Of a stretch of DNA of 64,000 bases, positions 44,619-52,913 are shown piece by piece. The stretch's first letter is position 1. Every line of letters starts with the position of its first letter. The notes under the pieces are model-generated. The model saw only the letters and a list, made by a program, of their open reading frames with translations, was not told where the DNA came from and searched no databases. The stretch is from contig CAMQZC010000010.1 in NCBI GenBank assembly GCA_947039485.1, positions 1-64,000 on the forward strand. The letters run 5' to 3'. The DNA comes from an uncultured Verrucomicrobiales bacterium (GTDB lineage Bacteria > Verrucomicrobiota > Verrucomicrobiia > Verrucomicrobiales > Akkermansiaceae). A program made the translations under genes and the position numbers.

Positions 44619-45382
44619 GCTTTGATGATGTTGTTGAGTTTGTCCCCTGGGCTGTTGCTTCGCATGAGGGCTGTGCCGATCAGGGCGACGTTATAGCCAG
44701 CCTCGGCGGCGGCGATGAGGTGGGCGTGCTCGCTCATGGCGGAGGCTGCTATCCAGCACTCTCCCTCCTCGCGTAGGGCTGCGAGTTTGAGACCCTCCTC
44801 CCGATTGGAGGCAAAGGTCTCGAGGTTGCGGGCGTTGACTTGGATGATGCGAGCGCCAGAAGCTCGTGCGAGGCGTAGCTCCTCCACGTTGAATATCTCT
44901 ACGACAGACTCGATGCCTTGGCTCTCACCCAGTTCACGCAGGGAGCGCAGGGTGTTGACATCGGGAGTGAGGGCGACGATGAGCAGCATGGCTGCGGCTG
45001 GTGAGGCAAAGCTCTGGCGCACCTGAAGCTCATCAAAGATGAAGTCCTTGCGCAGCAGGGGGATGCTTGCTCGCGCCGCTGCATCAAGGTCGCCTAGATG
45101 ACCTTGGAAGTACTGCTCCTCGCAGAGTACGCTCATGGCGCTAGCTCCTGCCTTGGCGTATTGCTGGGCGACATCGGCGATGTGGAGTTGGTCGTTGATG
45201 ATGCCCTCGGAGGGAGAGGCTCGCTTGAACTCTGCGATGACGCGCAGGGGCTCGTCTCGGGGAGGCTCTGCCATGAGGGCGGCGTAGAAGCTAGGGCGCG
45301 TGATGTTGAGCGCTGTGGGCATTTGCTCACGCAGACGGGTGAGTTCGCCTTGTTTTGCGTCGATGAAGCGTTGGAGATTCAT
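44615..45382 (-). CDS. trpC: indole-3-glycerol phosphate synthase
   Basis: 255 aa TIM barrel. IAEFKRASPSEG (49-60, catalytic K53), then SVLCEEQYFQG, LLRKDFIFDE, the GINARNL-like VNARNLETF, and SAMSEHA. Separate from TrpF, not fused as in E. coli. Begins 2 nt after the trpGD stop. Confidence 0.95.
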   Translation of the reverse strand: MNLQRFIDAKQGELTRLREQMPTALNITRPSFYAALMAEPPRDEPLRVIAEFKRASPSEGIINDQLHIADVAQQYAKAGASAMSVLCEEQYFQGHLGDLDAAARASIPLLRKDFIFDELQVRQSFASPAAAMLLIVALTPDVNTLRSLRELGESQGIESVVEIFNVEELRLARASGARIIQVNARNLETFASNREEGLKLAALREEGECWIAASAMSEHAHLIAAAEAGYNVALIGTALMRSNSPGDKLNNIIKA

Positions 45383-45384
45383 AC

Positions 45385-46980
45385 TTATTTCTTCCAGTGA
45401 GAGAGGACTCGCGCGCCTACTCCATTGGCGACGGCCTTGCGAGCTTTGTCAACGCAGAGCTCCATGCTCATTGCTGGCTCCATCAGGTAGATGGCCATGG
45501 CGCAGTTGAGGGAGAGCATGTCGAGCATGGCAGCATTGCCTTTGCCATGCAGCAGCTCGATGAGTGTGGACGCGGCAATTTCCTTGTCCTCGACCATGAG
45601 CTCTTTCTCGTTCTCAGGGCTGCTAAATCCGTAGTCGGCAGGGTCAAAGGGCATGTCGCTCACGACACCGTCTTGGATGAGGCAGACGGTTGCAGGGCCA
45701 AAGCAGCTGAGCTCATCGTAACCGAGAGCTCCGCAGACGACAGCGGCGCGTTGGATTCCAATCTGAGCGAGTACATCGGCCATCATGGGCACCATCTCGG
45801 GGCGAGGGACGCCTAGCAGCATGTGGGTGGGGCGGCTGGGGTTGATGAGAGGTCCTAGCATGTTGAAGAGGGTGCGCACACCTAGTTCGCTGCGGATGGG
45901 CCCGATGTTCTTAAAGCTGGGGTGGAAGTGAGGGGCCAAGGCAAAGGCAAAGCCGCTGTTGGCGATCGATTGCAGGATGCCCTCGGCATCGATGCTGAAG
46001 ATGTAGCCGATTTTCTCCAGCACGTCGCCTGCTCCTGAGGAGGATGAGATGGCGCGGTTGCCGTGCTTGAGTACCTGATAGCCCAGCCCTGCGAGGGTGA
46101 TGGCGCTGGCACTGGAGCAGTTGAAGCTTTTTTTGCCATCACCACCTGTACCGACGATGTCGATGTAGTCGCCGCTCAGTCCTGTGATGGGGATGGCGCG
46201 TAGCAGGGCACAGTTGATTGCTGCGGCCATCTCGCTGGCGGTCTCCCCCTTGCTGCGCAGCGTCATGAGGAATGCTGCAGACTGGGCTGCGGTGAGCTCC
46301 CCATCCATGAGGGCGGCAAAGGCAAACTCTGCATCATCAAGGCTCAGATCCTGCCTATTGGCGAGCTGGTCGATGATGGGGGAGATGCTTGTGGCACGCT
46401 GATGGCTGCCGATGATGGCATCGGGGAAGTTGGCGAGCAGCTCCATACCCTGCTGGGTGAGGATGGACTCTGGGTGGTATTGGACACCGACCCAAGGGCG
46501 ATCCTTGTAGCGCAGGCTCATGACCTCACCATCATCATCACGTGCTGTGACGTCGAGTGAGGGGTGGTTATCGGGGCATTTGACGACTAGCGAGTGGTAG
46601 CGACCGACGGTCATGGGGGACTTGAGTCCCTTGTAGAGACCTGTGGCGGAGTGCTCGATTTGGCTGCTCTTGCCATGCATGACCCGAGGGCCTCGCACGA
46701 CGGGGCAGCCCGCAAAGTGCCCGAGGCATTGGTGCCCGAGGCAGATACCAAGCACAGGGATGTGATGGGGTAGACGCGAGAGGAACTCAAGGCAGTAGCC
46801 TGCATTCTCTGGGTTGCTGGGGCCGGGGGAGATGACGACCTTCTCCAGTATGGGGTCAGTTGCAAGCTCTAGGATGCGTACATCGTCATTGGTGTAGACG
46901 ATGGGGTTCTCTCCGAGCTGCTGGAAATACTGGATAATGTTGTAGGAGAATGAGTCGTAGTTGTCGATAAAGAGGAACAT
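45385..46980 (-). CDS. trpGD: anthranilate synthase glutaminase fused to anthranilate phosphoribosyltransferase
   Basis: 531 aa. Residues 1-190 are the class I glutamine amidotransferase TrpG (nucleophile C80 in GICLGHQ, and VQYHPES late). Residues about 205-531 are TrpD (GTGGDGKKSFNCSSASAI phosphate loop, HGNRAISSSSGAGDVLE). The fusion order matches E. coli TrpGD. It supplies ammonia to TrpE and then makes phosphoribosyl anthranilate. Lies 29 nt after trpE. Confidence 0.95.
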   Translation of the reverse strand: MFLFIDNYDSFSYNIIQYFQQLGENPIVYTNDDVRILELATDPILEKVVISPGPSNPENAGYCLEFLSRLPHHIPVLGICLGHQCLGHFAGCPVVRGPRVMHGKSSQIEHSATGLYKGLKSPMTVGRYHSLVVKCPDNHPSLDVTARDDDGEVMSLRYKDRPWVGVQYHPESILTQQGMELLANFPDAIIGSHQRATSISPIIDQLANRQDLSLDDAEFAFAALMDGELTAAQSAAFLMTLRSKGETASEMAAAINCALLRAIPITGLSGDYIDIVGTGGDGKKSFNCSSASAITLAGLGYQVLKHGNRAISSSSGAGDVLEKIGYIFSIDAEGILQSIANSGFAFALAPHFHPSFKNIGPIRSELGVRTLFNMLGPLINPSRPTHMLLGVPRPEMVPMMADVLAQIGIQRAAVVCGALGYDELSCFGPATVCLIQDGVVSDMPFDPADYGFSSPENEKELMVEDKEIAASTLIELLHGKGNAAMLDMLSLNCAMAIYLMEPAMSMELCVDKARKAVANGVGARVLSHWKK

Positions 46981-47009
46981 ACTTGGGGGGGGCGTGAAGG
47001 TTGAGGGAA

Positions 47010-48398
47010 TTAGTTTTTGCCAAGGATGCTATCAATGATGCGACCTTTGTTGCGGCACTCCATCCATTCTGAGGCTGGGTTGGAGTCATAGACGAGGCCA
47101 GCTCCCATCTGCCAGTAGAGCTTGCCGCCGCGCTTCCACATGGAGCGGATGGTGATGCCTGTGTCGAGGTTGACGCTGTCTTTATCAAGGCCAATCCAGC
47201 CGATGCAGCCAGCGTAGGGTCCGCGGGGATTGTCCTCGATGCTGCTGATTATCTCCATGGCGCGGAGTTTTGGCGCGCCGCTGACGGTTCCTGCTGGGAA
47301 GCTGGCCGCGATGATGTCTAGTGCGTCCTTGTCCTCGCGAAGTTGGGCGGTGACGCGGCTGGTCATGTGCATGACATGGGAGAATTTCTCAACTTTCATG
47401 AGTCGCTCAACGATGACGCTGCCGCCCTTGGCGACGCGACCGAGGTCATTGCGACCGAGATCGACGAGCATGGTGTGCTCCGCGCGCTCCTTGGGGTCAG
47501 CGAGCATGTCTTCTGCGAGGGACTCGTCCTCAGCAGGACTTTTGCCTCGGCGGCGCGTGCCTGCGATGGGGGAGAGCAATAGATTGTTGCGGCTGCACTG
47601 CACCATGACCTCGGGGGATGCTCCAAAGAGCTCCAGCTGATCAAAGTGCATGTAGAACATGTAGGGCGATGGGTTGATGCCTCGCATGTGGCGGTAGAGC
47701 TCAAAGGTATCTCCCTCAAAGTCGGCGGAGCATTGGGTGGAGCCAACCACTTGAATGGCCTCGCCAGCATGCAGGAGCTGGCGGACGCTCTCAACGCCTG
47801 CCATGTACTTCTCCTCATTGGGGTTGCGCATGGTCTCTCCGACGCTAAAGCCCTTGGGCTGGGAGTCGCCTAGCTCGGGCAGCTTGCTGAGGTCGCGAGC
47901 TGTGCCGATGCTCAGCTGATAGAGCTTGTTGTACATGTGGTCAAAGACGAGCAGTGTCGCGGGGATGACCAGTCGACTCTCTGCGGCGGAGTTGTCGATG
48001 CTCTTCGCCAGCTTGGGCTGGAAGATTGTGGCCATCTCATAGCCCCAGTAGCCGTAGATGGCGCGTGTGATGGGGGGCGCGTCTTTGTCGTTGCCGTTGA
48101 TTTCAATTGAGCTGAGTAGCTCGCGCATGGCCTCCATGTAGGGGCGGCCTGAGTAGGCGGAGAGCTCGCTGAGTATGGGGTCATGGATATCGACTTGCAG
48201 GAGGCTATCTTGGCAGCTCAACTCGCAGATGTAGTCGGTGGCAATGAGGCTGTAGCGGCCCCAGCGTCCATCCACCTCCGCGCTCTCAAAGAGCAGCGCC
48301 TTGGGTGTCTGCTTTCTAATTTGCATAAAGAGTCGAATAGGTGTTTGCGTGTCTCCCTCGGGGAGGAGTTGGCAATGCTGCTGAAGGGTGATATTCAT
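47010..48398 (-). CDS. trpE: anthranilate synthase component I
   Basis: 462 aa. Chorismate-utilising fold: PIAGTRRRG, the DLGRNDLGRV and SRVTA segments, FPAGTVSGAPKLRAMEII. Near the N-terminus LFES replaces the LLES motif that binds feedback tryptophan, a mild change, so feedback inhibition is likely. First gene of the trpE-GD-C-F operon, directly after an attenuator. Confidence 0.95.
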   Translation of the reverse strand: MNITLQQHCQLLPEGDTQTPIRLFMQIRKQTPKALLFESAEVDGRWGRYSLIATDYICELSCQDSLLQVDIHDPILSELSAYSGRPYMEAMRELLSSIEINGNDKDAPPITRAIYGYWGYEMATIFQPKLAKSIDNSAAESRLVIPATLLVFDHMYNKLYQLSIGTARDLSKLPELGDSQPKGFSVGETMRNPNEEKYMAGVESVRQLLHAGEAIQVVGSTQCSADFEGDTFELYRHMRGINPSPYMFYMHFDQLELFGASPEVMVQCSRNNLLLSPIAGTRRRGKSPAEDESLAEDMLADPKERAEHTMLVDLGRNDLGRVAKGGSVIVERLMKVEKFSHVMHMTSRVTAQLREDKDALDIIAASFPAGTVSGAPKLRAMEIISSIEDNPRGPYAGCIGWIGLDKDSVNLDTGITIRSMWKRGGKLYWQMGAGLVYDSNPASEWMECRNKGRIIDSILGKN

Positions 48399-48437
48399 GT
48401 CTACGGCTTTGTTGTGAATGTGTTATCTGATTGAGAT

Positions 48438-48516
48438 AAAAAAAGCCTTGGCTTAAGTGGAAGCCAAGGCAGGTTGAAAATGTTGATGTGTGCGTGTGGC
48501 GCACGAGGGGGCTTCC
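48438..48516 (-). terminator. trp operon attenuator with competing antiterminator
   Basis: Minus strand: a perfect 10-bp terminator stem (48461-48470 with 48445-48454) runs into T7 (48438-48444), before trpE. GGAAGCC at 48510-48516 can instead pair with GGCTTCC at 48459-48465, the left arm of the terminator, forming an antiterminator. A third segment near the leader's Trp codons (TGGCG) can pair with CGCCA next to the antiterminator strand. Confidence 0.85.
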
Positions 48517-48523
48517 TAATGAG

Positions 48524-48595
48524 TTATATGATATACCAACGCCATGCGTAGGTTGTGGAGCTGCTGCTCAATAAACTGTAGGGTTGCTGTTGCAT
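48524..48595 (-). CDS. trpL: trp operon leader peptide
   Basis: 23 aa from an ATG a few nt after the predicted transcription start. It contains W18-R19-W20 followed by Y-I-I and stop, so scarcity of charged tRNA-Trp would stall a ribosome 8-14 nt before the antiterminator strand. The layout (leader peptide with near-terminal Trp pair, then alternative hairpins, then trpE) is the classic ribosome-mediated attenuation seen in enterobacterial trp operons. Confidence 0.82.
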   Translation of the reverse strand: MQQQPYSLLSSSSTTYAWRWYII

Positions 48596-48604
48596 CTGGG
48601 GATT

Positions 48605-48633
48605 AATATACGCCATGCCTTCTTGCGCGTCAA
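48605..48633 (-). promoter_or_regulatory. trp operon promoter
   Basis: Minus strand: TTGACG (48628-48633), 17-nt spacer, TATATT (48605-48610), placing the transcription start about 4 nt before the trpL ATG. No TrpR operator-like palindrome is seen. Confidence 0.75.
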
Positions 48634-48758
48634 GAGAAATGTGCTGCAGCAAGACTAATGGTTAGCTTGCGCGAGCCATGGGGTGAATAGCTATCAGAGG
48701 ATAAGCGTATAGCGATGTTGTTGATTCTTTTGTTGTTGTCGAGGGTGGTGTAATGGCA

Positions 48759-49562
48759 TTAGATGTCCATGGATCTGCTGAGGAAGCCTTGGAGGTCGAG
48801 GCTGATGCGCTGGTAGCCGAGGCGGCGGAGTTCGCTGATGATCTGCTCTCGATGCTCAATGAGGTTGGCAAATTCGCTGGGCTCAACCTCAATGCGTGCG
48901 ATGAGCTGGGGGAGGTGGACGCGCAGGCGCAGCTGGCAGGTGTTGCTTAGTATCTTGCGTAGGATTTCCTCTCCTTGCATGGCGCGGGTGAGCTCTTTGT
49001 CGCTGAGTTCTGTATCGTAGTCAAATCGTGTGGCGAGGCAGGGGCTTGCGGGCTTGAGGGCGGTGGAGAGCCCCATCTGCTCGGCCATGGCGCGCAGCTC
49101 TCTCTTGTTGATGTCGAGCTCTGCGAGGGGGGAGATGACGCCCTGCTCACGTAGGGCGCGGCGACCTGGTCGGTAGAGCTCGATGTCATCAGCGTTGCTA
49201 CCATCAATGAGGTGCTGAGAGTTGTGCTGGTTGGCCTGCTCGCGCATTTGACGGAATATATGATACTTGCAGTGGTAGCATCGCTCACGGCTGTTGCTGA
49301 GCACCTCTGGGATGAGCATGGGGCTCATCTCAATGATTTTGAGGTTACAATCACCTGCTAGCTCGCGCACCTCCTCGATTTCCTTCTCGGGTTGGAGGGA
49401 GGAGTGGGCGTAGAGGACAAGCAGGGGGAAGGGTGTTTTTTGATGAATGTCTTGGAGTAGGGCGAGGAGCAGAGAGCTGTCTACACCGCCTGAAAAGGCG
49501 ATGGCGATGCCTTGGGCGGAGAGGTCGCTGAGTCTCTGACGCAGCTGGGTGAGTTTGGTCAT
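48759..49562 (-). CDS. larE: ATP-dependent sacrificial sulfur transferase LarE
   Basis: 267 aa from the ATG at 49562. PP-loop SGGVDSS (24-30), RERCYHCKY (C95, C98), and the sulfur-donating C175 in KPASPCLATRF, equivalent to C176 of the lactobacillus enzyme. LarE inserts sulfur into the nickel-pincer cofactor of lactate racemase. No larB, larC or larA is nearby, so the partner may lie elsewhere or the protein may serve another thiolation. Confidence 0.88.
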   Translation of the reverse strand: MTKLTQLRQRLSDLSAQGIAIAFSGGVDSSLLLALLQDIHQKTPFPLLVLYAHSSLQPEKEIEEVRELAGDCNLKIIEMSPMLIPEVLSNSRERCYHCKYHIFRQMREQANQHNSQHLIDGSNADDIELYRPGRRALREQGVISPLAELDINKRELRAMAEQMGLSTALKPASPCLATRFDYDTELSDKELTRAMQGEEILRKILSNTCQLRLRVHLPQLIARIEVEPSEFANLIEHREQIISELRRLGYQRISLDLQGFLSRSMDI

Positions 49563-49597
49563 GGTGTATGGGTGATGGTGGCAAAGACGCACTCATG

Positions 49598-49638
49598 CCG
49601 CCCCTTGCGCTCGACATGTTGCCGAGCGCAAGGGGCGG
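49598..49638. other. 16-bp perfect stem-loop downstream of hisC
   Basis: 49598-49613 pair with 49623-49638 around a 9-nt loop. Neither strand has a T-run after the stem, so it may stabilise the hisC 3' end or pause polymerase rather than terminate directly. Confidence 0.7.
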
Positions 49639-49675
49639 AAAAGGCGATGCCGATAGCATCCACGGGCTATGGGTT

Positions 49676-50773
49676 TTATTTGCCGAGTACGTTGCGTAGT
49701 ACCTCGATGCAGCGAGTGTTCTCGCGCTCATTACCGACGGTGATGCGTATGTATTCGGGCAGCTGGTAGCTGTCCATGGCGCGCAGGATGACGCCCTGTG
49801 CGAGGGCTTTTTGGAAGACTTCCTTACCCTTGCCCACCTTGGCCATGAGGAAATTGGTGTGGCTGGGGATGTAGTCGATGCCCATGCTCTCAAAGGCGGC
49901 GTAGTACTGGGCGAGCCCAGTCTTGACCATCGCGATGGACTTGTTGATGTGGTCTTGGTCTTGCAGTGCTGCGACGCAGGCTGCCTGAGCCATGAGGTTT
50001 AGGTTAAATGGGGTGCGTGCTTTGTTGAGCATGTCGGCAATCTCGATGTTGGAGACGGCATAGCCAGCGCGCAATCCAGCGAGGCCGTAGGCCTTGGAGA
50101 AGGTGCGCAGGATGACGCAGTTCTTGCCCTCCTTGATGTACTTGAGTACGTTGGGTTTATCATCGGCGAAGTCGATGTAGGCTTCATCAAAGGCGACAAC
50201 AACGTGTTCGGGGAGGTCGCTCATGAAGGCGTCCATCTCCTGCTGCCCAACCATGGTGCCAAGTGGGTTGGTGGGGTTGGTGATGAAGATGAGGCGCGTC
50301 TCAGGTGTGATGGCTGCTCGCATGGCGGCAAGGTCATGCGTCCAGTCGGGCTTGTTGGCTACCTCCACGTATGTTGCGCCAAAGAGCTTGCTCATAATGG
50401 GGTACATGGAGAAGCTGTGCTTTGCGGCGAGGAGCTCGCTGCCGGGGCGCAGTAGGGCGTGGCAGAGCAGCTCAATGAGTTCACTGCTGCCGCTGCCAAC
50501 GGCAGTTTGCTTGAACTCGACATCAAATTTCTCTGCAATGAGGCTGCGCAGGTCAAATGAGGCGCCATCGGGGTAGATGTGGCTGCCTGAGGCGCTGGCG
50601 ACGAGGGCTTCAATTGCCTTGGGTGAGGGCCCCATGGAGTTCTCGTTGGAGGCGAGCTTGACGATGTCGGCAGGGTCCATGCCGATTTCGCGGGCTGTTT
50701 CTTCGATTGGTTTACCGGGCTCGTAGGCGACGAGCTCGAGAAGGTCTTGGTTAGCGTAGTGACGGATGCTCAT
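49676..50773 (-). CDS. hisC: histidinol-phosphate aminotransferase
   Basis: 365 aa, class I/II PLP aminotransferase. PLP lysine K227 in RTFSKAYGLAGLRAGY, ASNENSMGPSP start, ITNPTNPLG. Makes L-histidinol phosphate from imidazole acetol phosphate; some homologues also accept aromatic amino acids. Not in a his operon. Has a consensus promoter 12 nt before its ATG. Confidence 0.92.
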   Translation of the reverse strand: MSIRHYANQDLLELVAYEPGKPIEETAREIGMDPADIVKLASNENSMGPSPKAIEALVASASGSHIYPDGASFDLRSLIAEKFDVEFKQTAVGSGSSELIELLCHALLRPGSELLAAKHSFSMYPIMSKLFGATYVEVANKPDWTHDLAAMRAAITPETRLIFITNPTNPLGTMVGQQEMDAFMSDLPEHVVVAFDEAYIDFADDKPNVLKYIKEGKNCVILRTFSKAYGLAGLRAGYAVSNIEIADMLNKARTPFNLNLMAQAACVAALQDQDHINKSIAMVKTGLAQYYAAFESMGIDYIPSHTNFLMAKVGKGKEVFQKALAQGVILRAMDSYQLPEYIRITVGNERENTRCIEVLRNVLGK

Positions 50774-50785
50774 AGTTGTGCGCTC

Positions 50786-50814
50786 ATTATAGCTTTTGTG
50801 TCTGGCTAACTCAA
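50786..50814 (-). promoter_or_regulatory. promoter of hisC, short leader
   Basis: Minus strand: TTGAGT (50809-50814), 17-nt spacer, TATAAT (50786-50791), 12 nt to the ATG; leader about 5 nt. Confidence 0.75.
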
Positions 50815-50852
50815 GTCTTGAATTGTGGCATCGTATCAGCTAGAATGCTGCC

Positions 50853-51803
50853 ATGTACAAGCATATCCTGCGCACTCTATTCGTTTTTTCCTTATCGGCT
50901 TTGGGTTGTACAGCTTTGTATTATCGCTCTCTCTTCTCGCATGACGTGGTTGAGCCTGCAGGTGCTTTGAGCTATATGAGCTATGTGTATGATTTAGAAG
51001 AGAGTGAGGGTGATGGTCACCGCTTGTCCCAGATTTATCGCTGGAATTTCTTGGAGAGCCCGCAACATACCTTATCTGTCGGTGATTTGAATCCTTCGGC
51101 TTTTGATGCGCTGGAGTCAGCGGAGTGGACGATTGTCTTATCTGCGGAGGATGGAAAGATGGAGTTTCGCGCGAACCACCCTCGATTGACGCTCAAGTCA
51201 GACTATGATCGTATGACGGCCCATTATGGCGTCAATCCTGTCACGAGCTATCGGATGCGTATGCCTGATGGCAGCTATCAGCTGCAGCGCGTGTATGATG
51301 TGTTCTGCGATTTGACGGTGCAGAGTCCAGGGATTGCTAATGAGCGCAAGACGCGCATGACTCAGCGCTGGCTGCTTGATGCAAGGTCGGGCTATGTCGA
51401 TTTGATTCGTCCCGTGCTCAAGCTTGAGGAGGGGCAACAGGCTCGCTTGATTGAGGCTGGCGCTGATGGTCAGATGAACGCGCGCTTTGGCGTGACGGCC
51501 TCAGAGCAAATGGCGAGGCGTCTATTCTATGCGCTGGTTAGTATTGACTCTGAGGTGAAGGCTCAGAGGATTGCTCCGATAATCACCCAGATGTCGGCTG
51601 AGCTCTTGGAGTTTTACGCTGATAAGTCGCAACCTTGGCCCGCATGTTGGGGGAAGGATGAGGCGCTGATGCGCGAGCTCAATACGGCTCTCACTCCCAC
51701 ACTGCTCTACCTTGAGGAGAAGAAGGGCTTTGGCTGCAAGCCGCTCATCGACTGGATCAATGCGGAGGAATTTGGTCGCATCTTTGGCGACAAGTTTGAG
51801 TGA
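50853..51803 (+). CDS. membrane-anchored or lipoprotein-like protein of unknown function
   Basis: 316 aa. Hydrophobic start (6-22) with SALGC, a weak lipobox, otherwise a signal anchor. The remainder is soluble and mixed alpha/beta, with a YRMRMPDGSYQLQRVYDVFCDL segment and a helical C-terminus. No family recognised. Divergent from hisC and convergent with the glycosyltransferase gene, ending 6 nt from it. Confidence 0.65.
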   Translation: MYKHILRTLFVFSLSALGCTALYYRSLFSHDVVEPAGALSYMSYVYDLEESEGDGHRLSQIYRWNFLESPQHTLSVGDLNPSAFDALESAEWTIVLSAEDGKMEFRANHPRLTLKSDYDRMTAHYGVNPVTSYRMRMPDGSYQLQRVYDVFCDLTVQSPGIANERKTRMTQRWLLDARSGYVDLIRPVLKLEEGQQARLIEAGADGQMNARFGVTASEQMARRLFYALVSIDSEVKAQRIAPIITQMSAELLEFYADKSQPWPACWGKDEALMRELNTALTPTLLYLEEKKGFGCKPLIDWINAEEFGRIFGDKFE

Positions 51804-51809
51804 GGCGGC

Positions 51810-52913
51810 TTAGTCGAGCAGTTGCCTGATGAGTTTGTAGACATTATCGACGCAGTCCTGCATGCGGTAGGGATAGGGTACCTCTGTGATGCGTTGCGGT
51901 GGCTCTCTATGCCATTTGCTGAGCAGCTTGACCATATCCTGATGCTGCTGTGGCTCGATGAGCCCCTCCGATAAAAATTGCTCGATGAGCTCACCGACAA
52001 ATCCATGATTGTAGCCTGCGCCTGATCCGCCGAGATAGAGCATCTCGTAGATGCCGCGCGCATAGCTGATGGGCTTGTTGCAGAGGTTGATGCAGACACT
52101 GCTAACACTGAGCAAATCGCGCATGTCGCTGCGTGGACCTACCCAGTTGATGTAGGGCTCAATACCTGCCTCTCGATAGAGGTTGTGCAGCTGGCTCAGG
52201 TAGCTGGCATCGGCCTGCGCGCAGTCGCCTGTGATATAGGCTTGGGCAGGGATGGCTTGGGCGCGTAGGCTGCTGATGATGGGGGTTAGGTCCTCAAGTC
52301 CATGCAGGGGGCTGATGTTGCAGGGGACGCAGATGCTAAACTCCTGCTCAAAGTTGGGGTAGAGCTGCAGCCAATTAAACATCCAGCTGGGACTTGCTTT
52401 GTACTGGGGGTGGCAGTTCTTGTCTTCTAGGCTGCCAGGGATGACCCAAAAGGGCTTGTCTGGGTTGTTGCGCTGGTGCTGCTCCACATCATGTCTCACA
52501 CATTTGGAGGTGGCGATGTAGGCATCATAAAAGCTCTGGGCGTAGGGGCGGTCGCGGGCTTGCTCAAAGCGGTTGTAGACCATGACGTACTTTGGCTTGG
52601 TGGTTAAGCCGTCGTTGATGTGGCGTGCAAGGTCTACGACGAGGCTCTGGGATTGATCGTAGTTGAAGACGATGCTTATCGCGATGCTTTTGCCGTGCTT
52701 ATTGCGTGTAAACGCGTTTTTGGCACGTGCCTCATCGTTGGTGAAGTGCTCGACACCAAGCTCCGCAAGCTGAGCTTTTCGTTCAGAGTTGGGGCTGATG
52801 ATGATGTTGTGGATGCCCTGCTTTTGCAGACCACAGGCGATTCCAACAATGAGATTGTCGATGTCTGTTGTTGTAAATTGCGGGCAGTAGTGGACGACGC
52901 TGCTTGTTTTCAT
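51810..52913 (-). CDS. glycosyltransferase family 4-like protein
   Basis: 367 aa. GT-B layout: an N-terminal half with VGIACGLQKQGIHNIIIS and SKCVRHDVE, and a C-terminal half with ICVPCNISPLHGLEDL, YINWVGPRSDMRDLLSVSSVCINL and GGSGAGYNHGFVGEL. Compared with its neighbour the sugar-nucleotide E-x7-E motif is weak (YARGIYEMLYLGG), so it may be inactive or differ in donor. ATGA overlap with the GT gene before it; probably surface polysaccharide synthesis. The two GTs may be an old duplication (similar C-terminal PYPYRMQD and PAPYRRED tails). Confidence 0.78.
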   Translation of the reverse strand: MKTSSVVHYCPQFTTTDIDNLIVGIACGLQKQGIHNIIISPNSERKAQLAELGVEHFTNDEARAKNAFTRNKHGKSIAISIVFNYDQSQSLVVDLARHINDGLTTKPKYVMVYNRFEQARDRPYAQSFYDAYIATSKCVRHDVEQHQRNNPDKPFWVIPGSLEDKNCHPQYKASPSWMFNWLQLYPNFEQEFSICVPCNISPLHGLEDLTPIISSLRAQAIPAQAYITGDCAQADASYLSQLHNLYREAGIEPYINWVGPRSDMRDLLSVSSVCINLCNKPISYARGIYEMLYLGGSGAGYNHGFVGELIEQFLSEGLIEPQQHQDMVKLLSKWHREPPQRITEVPYPYRMQDCVDNVYKLIRQLLD

